From: JAIBAJ01 sp965284645
GTDB lineage: Bacteria > Bacteroidota > Bacteroidia > JAIBAJ01
Length of the DNA stretch: 64,000 bases
Assembly (NCBI GenBank): GCA_965284645.1
Contig: OZ260106.1
Span: 2,666,001 to 2,730,000 of the forward strand
Reading direction: 5' to 3'
The notes beneath the pieces were generated by a model, which had not been told where the DNA came from, ran no database searches, and saw only the letters and a list, made by a program, of their open reading frames with translations. A program made the position numbers and the translations under genes. Of the stretch, positions 1 through 8,887 are shown piece after piece. Position 1 is the stretch's first letter. Each line of letters begins with the position of its first letter.

Positions 1-3000
1 ACTCCATTCTGCACAGGCACTACTGCTGCACAGAACCCAACTTTAACGGGTACATCGGGTGGCAGCTACAGCTCAACAGCAGGATTAACGCTAGATGCCA
101 ATACAGGCGCTATTATCCCATCTAGCAGCACACCAGGTACATACACGGTTACTTATACTGTAGCAGCAGCAGGCGGATGTGCCTCGATTAGCACTACGGC
201 GAGTGTAACCATTACAGCTCAGCCAACTGCATCGATTAGTTATAGCGGAACACCTTTCTGTACGAACGGAACAACAGGTTCGGTAACCTTGACAGGCACA
301 ACAGGTGGTAGCTACAGTTCTACTTCGGGACTGAGTCTAGATGCCAATACCGGCGATATCAATCCAACGACAAGCACCCCTGGCACCTACACGGTAACTT
401 ATACCATTGCTGCAAGCGCAGGCTGCGGAGCGGTAACGGCAACCACATCGGTAACGGTTAATGCCGCACCAACAGCTACGATTAGCTATAACGGACCATA
501 TTGTACGAGTGAACTTATTGGCCAGAATCCATTAATTACAGGCAATGCTGGTGGAACCTTTGCATCTGTTCCCACAGGCCTATCCATTAATGGAACGACA
601 GGAACGATCAATCCTTCGACCAGCATTGCAGGAACCTACACGATAACTTATACAGTTCCAGCGGTAAGTGGATGTAGTTCTGTTTCGGCTAATGCTACGG
701 TTGTAATCAATGCCTTGCCGCTTGTTTCGTTTACTGGATTAGCCTCCAGCTATTGTCAAGGCGCTACCATCAGTAGTTTGGTTGGAACACCTTCAGGAGG
801 TAGTTTTGCAGGATTGGGAGTGGTAGGAAATAACTTTGATCCAAGTTTAACCACAGCGGGTCAGGTTTCGGTGACCTACACCTTTACCGATGTGAATGGC
901 TGTACGGCGAGTTCGGTACAACAAACTACGATTAATGCTAATCCAGTAGTAAGTTTTGCGAGCTTGAACCCACTTTGTGTAAACGACCAAGCCCTTGTAT
1001 TGTCTGGAGGTTTGCCAACAGGAGGTGTTTATTCTGGTCCGGGAGTGACAGCAGGTACATTTGACCCGTCAGTTGCAGGCTCAGGGGTACATACTTTGGT
1101 ATATACCTTCACTGACGCAAATGGTTGCAGCGGAATTGCAAATCAGACCATTACAGTTAATGCATTGCCTGTTGTAGAACTTCAAGGTTTGGATTTAGCT
1201 TATTGTTTGAATGCGGCTCCAGATTCCATTTTTGGTTTCCCATCGGGTGGTGGCACTTTCTCTGGAACTGGTGTGGTCGGAGGGTCTTTTGATCCTTTCG
1301 TTGCGGGAGTTGGACAACATACTATAACTTACACTTATACTGATGCAAATGGCTGTAGAAATACAGATTCCAAGGTGACTACGGTAAATGGATTACCATC
1401 AGTTAGTTTCACTGGTCTACCTCCATTTGTTTGTGAAGGAAGTTCTTCCCTAACTCTAACTGGAAATCCGAGTGGTGGAACTTTTGTTGGTCCTGGTATT
1501 TCTGGCAACCAATTTGATCCTTCACAATTGGCAAATGGCAACCAAACAGTGATTTATAATTTTACAGATAACTTAGGTTGTGCGGGCGCTGATACACAAG
1601 TTGTATTTATAAATAGTTTGCCAGTTGTTACTCTTACTGGTTTGGATCCTACTTATTGCACTAGCTCATTTTCAGATGTATTAGTTGGTACACCATCTGG
1701 TGGAACCTTGCTAGGTTCAGGCATTACAGGAAATACTTTTGATCCGAGTACTGCAAACCTTGGTTTAAATTCAATTTCGTACACCTTCACAGATAATAAT
1801 GGATGTTCAAATACGGCTACATTAACTACCCAAGTTAGCGCAGTACCATCTATTTCAATCACTACTCCAAATAATAACACTTCTATTTGTAATGGTTCAG
1901 ATATTTTGTTGACTGCTTCACCTGGATTTGTTTCTTATACATGGAGTGATGCAAATGGTACGATTGGGACAAGTCAAACAGCAATTGTGAATCAAGCAGG
2001 CGACTATCAAGTGACAGGAATAACTTCATTTGGTTGTACCTCGAGTCCGGATAGCATAACCATTTCAATTTTACCTTCTCCTTCACCAAACTTGGGTAAC
2101 GATACAACCTTATGTTCGCAAGGAACTTTAAATTTGAATGCTGGCGCAGGGTTTACATCATATGCATGGAGCACAGGAGCAACTACGCCAACAATAACAG
2201 CAAATGGTCCAGGCACCTATACCGTTATTGTAACAGACCAAAATGGATGTGAAGGTTCTGACCAAATAGTGATCGGACAGGCAAGTTCAATCAATGCCAC
2301 TATAGTTCCGGATGGACCAACAACTTTTTGTGAGGGTGATTCAGTTCAATTAGCCACTTCACAAACCTTTGTTTCCTATTTGTGGTCGAATGGTCAAACA
2401 GGAGCTACTATTCCGGTTACTACTTCCGGAATATATTCAGTTACCGTTTTGACAGCCGATGGTTGTGTTGGTACTTCAGCTGATGTATCCGTTTCTGTAA
2501 ATCCGGCTCCAAATCCGGCTATCACTTCAAATGGTCCTTCAACTTTATGTAATGGCGGTATAGTAAGTTTAACTGCTTCTAACGGATTTGGAAGCTACAG
2601 CTGGAATAATAATCAAACGGGGCAAAGTATTGTTGTAAATCAACCGGGCGATTATATTGTTACAGTGACAGGAAGCAATGGTTGTGTTGGAAGTTCTGTT
2701 CCATTCACAGTTGTAGTAAATCCACCGCTTAGTCCAGTAATAACAGCCAGTGGTCCAACTGATTTTTGTTTTGGGGAAAGTGTTACCCTAACTGTAAGTA
2801 TTCAAGGAAATTTGGGATTAGCCTTCTGGAATGTAAGTCCAAATCCATCTGGCAGCCAAATTACCGTTTTTGAATCGGGACAATATTCTTGTATTGTAAT
2901 TGATGCCAATGGATGTATTGATAGTTCTTTGGTTAATTTCCCAACGAATGTGACGGTATACAATCCACAACCACAGATTAGTTTCCAAAATAATTTGTTG

Positions 3001-3444
3001 ATTGCCACTTCAGGATTTACTTCCTACCAATGGTATTCTAATGGAAATGTAATACCTGGGGCAACTTTTTCCACCTATGATGCCCCTGTTAGTGGAACCT
3101 ATTCTGTGACAGTAACCGATGTAAATGGATGCACAGGAAGCAGCGCACCAATAGAATTTACCCATGTTGGTATCGAGGCACCTGACGGTGTAGAAATTGG
3201 ATTACAAATATTGCCTAATCCAACTGAAGGTGTATTTGAAATTTCGGCACAATTACCTCAAGCCTCAAAAATGAAAATTGAGATTTTTGATGTGTTAGGT
3301 AAATTGGTAATACAACCTAAAGATGAGGTAATTATAGGTGAATTCAACAGGTCATATAATTTAAACCATTTAGGCAATGGGGTTTATTTAATTAAGGTAC
3401 ATGTTGATGAACGCAGTTTTGTAAGGCGATTGGTAAAAAACTAG
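1..3444 (+). CDS. Giant Ig/PKD-like repeat protein with T9SS sorting domain (5' partial)
   Basis: These are the last 1,147 codons of a large secreted, probably surface-attached, protein. The frame is open from base 1, so the start lies left of the window. It consists almost entirely of tandem beta-sandwich repeats. Units of about 82 residues (to about nt 700) carry GGSYSSTxGLxLDANTG and PGTYTVTYT. Units of about 78 residues (nt 720-1830) carry SGGTFxGxGV, FDPS and YTFTDxNGC. Units of about 75 residues (nt 1850-3150) carry SYxWSNGQT and GxYxVTVTxxNGC. The last 75 residues, from about nt 3205, form a type A T9SS sorting domain (LPNPTEGVFEIS, GNGVYLIKV, RRLVKN). By family knowledge, this tail directs export across the outer membrane. 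The first two complete units are close copies at DNA level with a 246-bp period. The ligand or role, for example adhesion, cannot be told from sequence. Confidence 0.9.
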   Translation, partial: TPFCTGTTAAQNPTLTGTSGGSYSSTAGLTLDANTGAIIPSSSTPGTYTVTYTVAAAGGCASISTTASVTITAQPTASISYSGTPFCTNGTTGSVTLTGTTGGSYSSTSGLSLDANTGDINPTTSTPGTYTVTYTIAASAGCGAVTATTSVTVNAAPTATISYNGPYCTSELIGQNPLITGNAGGTFASVPTGLSINGTTGTINPSTSIAGTYTITYTVPAVSGCSSVSANATVVINALPLVSFTGLASSYCQGATISSLVGTPSGGSFAGLGVVGNNFDPSLTTAGQVSVTYTFTDVNGCTASSVQQTTINANPVVSFASLNPLCVNDQALVLSGGLPTGGVYSGPGVTAGTFDPSVAGSGVHTLVYTFTDANGCSGIANQTITVNALPVVELQGLDLAYCLNAAPDSIFGFPSGGGTFSGTGVVGGSFDPFVAGVGQHTITYTYTDANGCRNTDSKVTTVNGLPSVSFTGLPPFVCEGSSSLTLTGNPSGGTFVGPGISGNQFDPSQLANGNQTVIYNFTDNLGCAGADTQVVFINSLPVVTLTGLDPTYCTSSFSDVLVGTPSGGTLLGSGITGNTFDPSTANLGLNSISYTFTDNNGCSNTATLTTQVSAVPSISITTPNNNTSICNGSDILLTASPGFVSYTWSDANGTIGTSQTAIVNQAGDYQVTGITSFGCTSSPDSITISILPSPSPNLGNDTTLCSQGTLNLNAGAGFTSYAWSTGATTPTITANGPGTYTVIVTDQNGCEGSDQIVIGQASSINATIVPDGPTTFCEGDSVQLATSQTFVSYLWSNGQTGATIPVTTSGIYSVTVLTADGCVGTSADVSVSVNPAPNPAITSNGPSTLCNGGIVSLTASNGFGSYSWNNNQTGQSIVVNQPGDYIVTVTGSNGCVGSSVPFTVVVNPPLSPVITASGPTDFCFGESVTLTVSIQGNLGLAFWNVSPNPSGSQITVFESGQYSCIVIDANGCIDSSLVNFPTNVTVYNPQPQISFQNNLLIATSGFTSYQWYSNGNVIPGATFSTYDAPVSGTYSVTVTDVNGCTGSSAPIEFTHVGIEAPDGVEIGLQILPNPTEGVFEISAQLPQASKMKIEIFDVLGKLVIQPKDEVIIGEFNRSYNLNHLGNGVYLIKVHVDERSFVRRLVKN

Positions 3445-3453
3445 GCTATTTAG

Positions 3454-3507
3454 AACCAAGGTAGTTTTGGAATTAGAAATGAATCTATTTTCAATATTAC
3501 CTTGGTT
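3454..3507 (+). terminator. Possible terminator hairpin after the repeat protein
   Basis: Ten-base arms aaccaaggta (3454-3463) and taccttggtt (3498-3507) form a perfect inverted repeat nine bases after the stop codon, followed by ttttg. The 34-base loop is long for an intrinsic terminator, so the call is tentative. Confidence 0.4.
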
Positions 3508-3573
3508 TTGAATTTAGGAGGTCAGGTTTAAAAAGCGATTATGTTTAATTTCGGAAAAAGGTTTATTCTGGGG

Positions 3574-3787
3574 TCCGGGCAACGATAGAGCGTGATACCC
3601 CGCAGGGAGGTGCAGGCCTACACCGAAAAGGTAAATCAAGTAACAGGTTTATTTTCAAGGTACTGTGGTTTGAAACTGCTGCATTCGGTGTAGGCCTGCA
3701 CCTACCGAGGAGTATTAGCGATAGCGTGACCTTTTCGCTTGCCGAATGTTTTTTTTTCACCAATAGTAAAGGCGAAAAGGGGCCCGC
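3574..3787 (+). repeat. Intergenic repeat family A, copy A1 (long-arm form)
   Basis: First of nine copies. The core reads CCGGGCAACGATAGAGCGTG near the left end, GAGGAGTATTAGCGATAGCG in the middle and GGGGCCCGC at the right. Hairpin 1 has perfect 18-bp arms at 3609-3626 and 3685-3702 around a 58-base loop. Hairpin 2 has arms CCTTTTCGC and GCGAAAAGG. An open frame on the minus strand crosses the repeat but has no protein-like features. The copy sits between two plus-strand genes. Its function is unknown. Confidence 0.85.
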
Positions 3788-3986
3788 ATAAAAATTGGAA
3801 TTATGAAATTTATCAAATTCGAAATCAAGTCCTTTGCTTTCCTTATTTTCTTGTTCAAGTTTGATTAAAGACATGGTTAGAAAAAGGTGTTAAGGCATGT
3901 TCAAAAAAATGTTTAAAAACAAGCCCAATCCTATGTTTTATAAAGGTTTGCTACTTTAATTTTACAACCCATTTTGAGGAAGATAC

Positions 3987-6707
3987 ATGAGCGAAGAAAT
4001 TGAACCAATAGGTCAAGAAGGAGAAGAAAACAATGACTTGCAAGGCCATGACGGCGAACATAATGTCATTCGTGTTTCGGGTATGTATCAAAATTGGTTT
4101 TTGGATTATGCCAGTTATGTCATTTTAGAAAGGGCGGTTCCTTATGTTGATGATGGATTAAAGCCGGTTCAGCGTAGGATTTTGCATGCCATGTGGGAGC
4201 TGGAAGATGGGCGTTACAATAAAGTGGCCAATATTATAGGGCATACCATGAAATACCATCCGCATGGTGATGTTTCGATTGGGGATGCTTTGGTACAGTT
4301 GGGGCAAAAGGAATTGCTAATTGATTGCCAAGGAAACTGGGGTAATATTTTAACTGGGGATGATGCTGCAGCGCCTAGGTATATTGAGGCTAGGTTGAGT
4401 AAATTTGCTTTGGAGGTTGCTTTTAATCCAAAGACTACGGTTTGGAAATCGAGTTATGACGGACGGAACAAAGAACCTGTGACCCTTCCGATTAAATTTC
4501 CACTGCTTTTGGCTCAGGGCGTTGAAGGAATTGCGGTAGGATTGGCCTGTAAGATTTTACCTCATAATTTTAATGAGTTAATTGATGCTTCGATTGATAT
4601 TTTAAGAGGCAAATCAACGGATATTTTACCTGATTTTCCGACAGGAGGATTTGCTGATTTTACCAATTATAATAATGGTTTACGAGGCGGAAAGGTAAGG
4701 GTGAGGGCTAAGATCAACCAGCTTGATAAAAAGACCTTGGTTATTACTGAAATTCCATTTGGGACTACCACTTCTTCGTTGATTGATACCATTTTGAAGG
4801 CGAATGAAAAGGAGAAAATCAAGGTAAGGAAAGTGGAGGATAATACGGCTGAGCATGTGGAAATTGTGATTCATCTTGCGCCTGGAATTTCGCCCGACAA
4901 AACCATTGATGCCTTGTATGCCTTCACGGATTGTGAAATTTCAATATCGCCTAACTCGTGTATCATTCAGAATGATAGGCCGATATTTATGGGTGTGAAT
5001 GAAATTCTCAAAATTTGCACCCAGAATACTTTAGCTCTTTTGAAAAAGGAGTTGGAGATAAGGAAGTCGGAGTTAGAAGAGGATTATTTTTTCGCTTCCC
5101 TGGAAAAGATTTTTATTTTGGAGGAAATGTATATTCCATTTAAGGAGTATGACAACAAGCCTGATTTGTTTGCCTATTTGGATAAATGTTTTGAGCCACA
5201 TAAAAAGTTGTTGTTTAGGGAAATTGTTGAAAGTGACTTTGAGCGCTTAACCCAAATTCCTATGATTCGGATTACCCGGTTCGATAGTTTCGCTGCCGAT
5301 GAAAAAATGCGGAAGCTGAATGAACAGATAGCCGAAATCAAACATCATTTGTCGACCTTGGTTGAATTTGCCATTGAATATTTCAAGAATCTCAAGAAAA
5401 AGTACGGAAAAGGAAGAGAAAGGAAAACAGAGATAAAGCAATTTGACAATATCGTTGCGACCCGCGTAGCTGTTGCTAATGAAAAATTATACGTAAACCG
5501 TTTGGAAGGATTTGCCGGGTTTGGTATGAAAAAAGATGAATATGTTTCAGATTGTTCGGACATTGATGACATAATTGTTTTCAGGGAAGATGGAACCATG
5601 ATCGTAACCAAGGTGACCGAGAAGGCTTTTGTGGGGAAAAATATTATCCATATTGCGGTGTTTAAGAAGAACGATAACCGTACTATTTATAATATGATTT
5701 ATCGGGATGGGAAATACGGTGCAAAATATATTAAGCGGTTTGCGGTAACAGGAGTTACCCGGGATAAAGAATATCCATTGACCAAGGGTGCCAAGGATAG
5801 TAAAATCATATATTTCACGGCCAATCCCAACGGTGAAAGCGAATTGGTGAACATTCAATTGCGTCCTCGGCCAAGTTTGAAAAAGCTGCAGTTTGATATA
5901 GATTTTGGAGAGGTGACTATAAAAGGTAGGGATGCCCAAGGAAATATACTTACGAGGGAAGAAATTAGGAAAGTGGTGCAGAAGGAAAAAGGGGTTTCGA
6001 CTTTGGCCGCCCGTCAGATTTGGTTTGATGATAGCGTTCAGCGTTTGAATGCAGAAGGAAGAGGCACGTTATTGGGCCGTTTTTCGGGGGATGATAAGAT
6101 ACTTGCTATTTACCAAACCGGTCATTACCGATTGTATGGATTTGATTTAAGTACTCATTTTGAAGAAGAAATGATACTTATTGAAAAATTTAATCCGCAG
6201 AAGCCAATTATGGCGGTTTATTGGGACCAAGAAAACAAGCAATTTAATATCAAGCGGTTTTTGCCTGAATCATCAGACAAGAAGGTTTTGTTTATTAGCG
6301 AATCGGAAGGGTCGGCTTTGGAATTAGTAAGCAGCGATAAATATCCGGTGATCGAGTTGATTTATATGGGAGAAAAAATCAATGGGGAATATCCAAAAGA
6401 GGTTATTCATGCCCATGAATTTATTGATGTGAAAGGGTTTAAGGCAAAAGGAAATCGACTTACAACAAGAAAGGTGAAGGAAATAAATTTACTGGAACCC
6501 TTACCTGTAGAAGAGGAGCCGGAACCGGAGCCCGAAGTTGTGGAGAACATCACCGAAACTAGTGAAACGAATGAAGCTCCTTCTGAACCTTTGGAAGAGC
6601 AAGAAAAACCTCCAATAATTGAGGTTAAATTGCCATCAGAAGACCCCAATCATCCTTCGAACAAAAATCAGCCACCCCCGCAACAATTGGGACTCGAGCT
6701 TTTTTAA
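3987..6707 (+). CDS. parC: DNA topoisomerase IV subunit A
   Basis: This is the breakage-reunion subunit of a type IIA topoisomerase (906 aa), which separates replicated chromosomes with ParE. The catalytic tyrosine is Y132 in AAPRYIEAR. The quinolone-resistance region is HPHGDVSIGD (91-100), with Val96 at the position equivalent to E. coli GyrA Ser83 and Asp100 equivalent to Asp87. There is no GyrA box (QRRGGKG) in the C-terminal half, and the tail is acidic and proline-rich, which favours ParC over GyrA. The start follows a weak gaggaag ribosome site at 3975-3981. parE is not in the window. The stop codon TAA (6705-6707) runs into the end of repeat B1, which begins at 6706. Confidence 0.95.
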   Translation: MSEEIEPIGQEGEENNDLQGHDGEHNVIRVSGMYQNWFLDYASYVILERAVPYVDDGLKPVQRRILHAMWELEDGRYNKVANIIGHTMKYHPHGDVSIGDALVQLGQKELLIDCQGNWGNILTGDDAAAPRYIEARLSKFALEVAFNPKTTVWKSSYDGRNKEPVTLPIKFPLLLAQGVEGIAVGLACKILPHNFNELIDASIDILRGKSTDILPDFPTGGFADFTNYNNGLRGGKVRVRAKINQLDKKTLVITEIPFGTTTSSLIDTILKANEKEKIKVRKVEDNTAEHVEIVIHLAPGISPDKTIDALYAFTDCEISISPNSCIIQNDRPIFMGVNEILKICTQNTLALLKKELEIRKSELEEDYFFASLEKIFILEEMYIPFKEYDNKPDLFAYLDKCFEPHKKLLFREIVESDFERLTQIPMIRITRFDSFAADEKMRKLNEQIAEIKHHLSTLVEFAIEYFKNLKKKYGKGRERKTEIKQFDNIVATRVAVANEKLYVNRLEGFAGFGMKKDEYVSDCSDIDDIIVFREDGTMIVTKVTEKAFVGKNIIHIAVFKKNDNRTIYNMIYRDGKYGAKYIKRFAVTGVTRDKEYPLTKGAKDSKIIYFTANPNGESELVNIQLRPRPSLKKLQFDIDFGEVTIKGRDAQGNILTREEIRKVVQKEKGVSTLAARQIWFDDSVQRLNAEGRGTLLGRFSGDDKILAIYQTGHYRLYGFDLSTHFEEEMILIEKFNPQKPIMAVYWDQENKQFNIKRFLPESSDKKVLFISESEGSALELVSSDKYPVIELIYMGEKINGEYPKEVIHAHEFIDVKGFKAKGNRLTTRKVKEINLLEPLPVEEEPEPEPEVVENITETSETNEAPSEPLEEQEKPPIIEVKLPSEDPNHPSNKNQPPPQQLGLELF

Positions 6708-6870
6708 CCCAAGTTAATCAATAGGAGGATTTACAAATCCGAACTACTTGATTTAGTTGGGTTTACCCCTCCCGAAGAAATTTCGGGATAGCAGTTGTTA
6801 TCAATTTGGCCATCCAAATTGATTTACAACTAGTTAATCGTTTATGTATTTCTAATGCGTAATCTAGGTT
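6706..6870 (+). repeat. Intergenic repeat family B, copy B1
   Basis: About 165-bp element beginning aaccc and ending taatgcgtaatctaggtt. It holds three hairpins. The first pairs the left end (aaacccaa...aatcaa) with ttgatttagttgggttt. The second is cccgaa-gaaa-tttcggg. The third pairs agttgttatcaatttgg with ccaaattgatttacaact across a short loop. It differs from copy B2 at about five positions. Its first two bases are also the last two of the parC stop codon. Confidence 0.85.
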
Positions 6871-7125
6871 TAAAATCAAATCATCTTAGAATTTTTGCGC
6901 CCAATTTTGAACCAAGTGCTAGTAAGGTTTGAAATAAAGCTAATTCGTCTGAAACTATTCGTGTGCAAGTTTGTGGGCTGCTCGTATTCACCGATTATCT
7001 TTCCGCTGTTCCCTGCGATTAAGCCTTACTATGGCATAAGTTGGTGGAATCCAAAATCTTAAGTTAAAACTTTGGTTTTCAGATTTATATAAAAGTAAAA
7101 TGGCTTAGATTTTTTTTAAACTTTG

Positions 7126-7278
7126 GCGGGCCCCCAACCGCCCAAAACCATTCTACCTCTTTTCCACCATTTACTAAGGCGGTTGGGTCAGGCTATCGCT
7201 AATACTCCTCAGCCTGCTCCCCCCGAAGGGATTCGGGGGGAGCACGCCTGCGGGGTATCACGCTCTATCCTTGCCCGA
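7126..7278 (-). repeat. Intergenic repeat family A, copy A2
   Basis: Reverse-oriented family A copy between convergent parC and a glycosyltransferase. Hairpin 2 arms are CCCAACCGCC and GGCGGTTGGG, different in sequence from A1 but still fully paired. Hairpin 1 uses GCTCCCCCCGAA and TTCGGGGGGAGC. To the right of the core, about 60 bp (to about 7335, catctccgcatagcattgta onwards) is shared with A6 and A9. The 255 bp between B1 and A2 shows nothing recognisable. Confidence 0.85.
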
Positions 7279-7357
7279 CATCTCCGCATAGCATTGTACT
7301 GAACCTGGGCCTTTGTTTTTCATTCAGCAGTTGTAAAAAGGGGAATCAAACCTTAGT

Positions 7358-8488
7358 TTAGGCCTTAAGGATATCTAAATAAGCTGCTTCATTTTGTCTT
7401 ACCATACGGATAATTTCAAAATTTTGCCTCACGGAAGCTTGGGCTGAATTGGCCAGTTTGCTTCTTAATTCTTTATCGTTATGCAAGCGAATGATTGCTT
7501 CAGCCAAGGCTTTGGTATCTTTGCAAGGGACAAGGATTCCATTTTCTTCATTGGTGATGGCTTCTTTAGTACCGTCGACTGGGGTAGCAACGATTGCTTT
7601 TTTCATAGCCATGGCTTCCAAAAGTCCGAGAGGTAAACCTTCCCATAATGAAGGCAAAACATAGATATCAAAGTTATTGAGCACATTTGGCACATCTGAA
7701 CGAAATGGATGAAATTTGATTAAATCCATAACATCCAAATCCTTAGCTAATTGAATTGCTTCCTCTTTCAAATCGCCATCGCCAACAAAAAGGAATTGAA
7801 TTTGATTGGTTTGTTTTTTGACTTCAGCAATAGCTCTAATAAGGGTAAACGGATCTTTTTGTTTTGTCATTCTTACTAAAAAGCCGACTATTGTTTTTCC
7901 TTTATCCAGTTCTAATTCGGAAGAAATATCTGGGAAGGAACGGTCTGGGTTGAATTTTTCAAAATCAATTCCCAAATTTATAACCATGCTTCTTTTCATG
8001 TTGAAGCGATTTATTCCATCTTTTCGGTTTGAATGCGAAACACAAATGGTCAGTTCGGCATTGCGTGTAAGGAAGTTTTCGGAAGTTTCCCTGAGCACAC
8101 GTTCGAATGTTTTTTGATCTTGATGAAACGACCAACCATGCACCGTATAAACTATTGGCAGTCCTAGTGATTTGGCAGCAAAGATTACATTGCTAAAGGC
8201 TCGGGTACCATGGGCATGAACGAGTTGGATTTTTTCGTCGATTAATAGTCGCCTAACCTTGAAGAAGGTGGATAGATTAAACGGTTTGATGGTTTCAATC
8301 ACATGGGTGGTAATTCCCATTTTTTTTAGGGTATCCACCATTGGACCATCTGTAAAGGATAATACAATCGGCTCAAATTTACTTTTATCAATATTTTTAA
8401 CTAAATCTAAAACGTGTGATTCGCCTCCTCCCACTTTACCCTGTCTAATTGTTTCAAGAACCTTAATTTTTGGTTGATTTTCCCCCAT
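7358..8488 (-). CDS. Glycosyltransferase family 4 (GT-B fold)
   Basis: A 376-aa cytoplasmic or membrane-associated glycosyltransferase that would move a sugar from a nucleotide-sugar donor to a glycan or lipid acceptor. The N-terminal domain has the GGGESHVLDLV acceptor-side loop. The C-terminal domain has the donor-binding pattern EGLPLGLLEAMAMKKAIVAT, with the two glutamates of the E-x7-E motif, followed by a conserved GTKEAI-type loop. There is no signal peptide or membrane segment. It stands alone, transcribed toward repeat A2 and divergent from the delta-60 protein. Acceptor and donor cannot be deduced. Confidence 0.88.
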   Translation of the reverse strand: MGENQPKIKVLETIRQGKVGGGESHVLDLVKNIDKSKFEPIVLSFTDGPMVDTLKKMGITTHVIETIKPFNLSTFFKVRRLLIDEKIQLVHAHGTRAFSNVIFAAKSLGLPIVYTVHGWSFHQDQKTFERVLRETSENFLTRNAELTICVSHSNRKDGINRFNMKRSMVINLGIDFEKFNPDRSFPDISSELELDKGKTIVGFLVRMTKQKDPFTLIRAIAEVKKQTNQIQFLFVGDGDLKEEAIQLAKDLDVMDLIKFHPFRSDVPNVLNNFDIYVLPSLWEGLPLGLLEAMAMKKAIVATPVDGTKEAITNEENGILVPCKDTKALAEAIIRLHNDKELRSKLANSAQASVRQNFEIIRMVRQNEAAYLDILKA

Positions 8489-8887
8489 TTTTTAATGCTT
8501 AAGCCGATGTGACGGATGCTATTTTTAAAATTTTTACGAAAATTGAGTAGGGAAGGTTCTATTTGTCAGGTTCAAAACCTTAAAGGCAAAAAGGAAAGAT
8601 TGTTTTCTAATGTTTTTAAAATTTTAGCATTGACCAAACAAGAAAGATAAAAGAAATTGAGGATGGTTGTTTTTGGAATTAAATTACTGATTATGAATAA
8701 AATAGATTGACTGTTGTAAAGGGAGTGAAGTGGTTTGATTTTCAAAAAGGAACGAAAGTGCTTGTTTAGTAATTTAATAATTTGCCTTTACAAGTTTAAA
8801 CCAACCTAACTTTTTAAAATTCAATCCTTTATTCTTTGATTTTTCGCAAAGGTGTTTTACCTACTTTCGCAGAAAATTTGAATACTC
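8489..8887. other. Divergent intergenic region, no gene seen
   Basis: The 399 bases between two divergent genes are AT-rich. Apart from the -7 box at 8862-8869, I see no repeat-family copy, RNA gene, strong hairpin or credible short coding frame. Confidence 0.6.
8862..8869 (+). promoter_or_regulatory. -7 promoter box TACTTTCG
   Basis: Matches the Bacteroidota -7 element TAnnTTTG except C at position 7, a variant seen at four other genes here. It would start transcription about 14 bases before the ATG at 8888. Confidence 0.5.

Noticed and set aside
3574..3787. Family A repeats as simple intrinsic terminators
   Set aside because: They lack T-runs after the hairpins, occur in both orientations and also in divergent gaps, so termination cannot be their general role.
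3563..3874. Open frame of about 100 codons on the minus strand over repeat A1
   Set aside because: It runs through the hairpins of a non-coding repeat, has no protein-like composition and no promoter or homologue pattern.
5547..5939. Longest antisense frame inside parC (130 codons)
   Set aside because: It is a shadow of the parC frame, and the sense strand carries clear conserved motifs.
3987..6707. DNA gyrase subunit A
   Set aside because: No GyrA box in the C-terminal domain and the N-terminal pattern (WNILTGDDAAAPRY type) fits Bacteroidota ParC.
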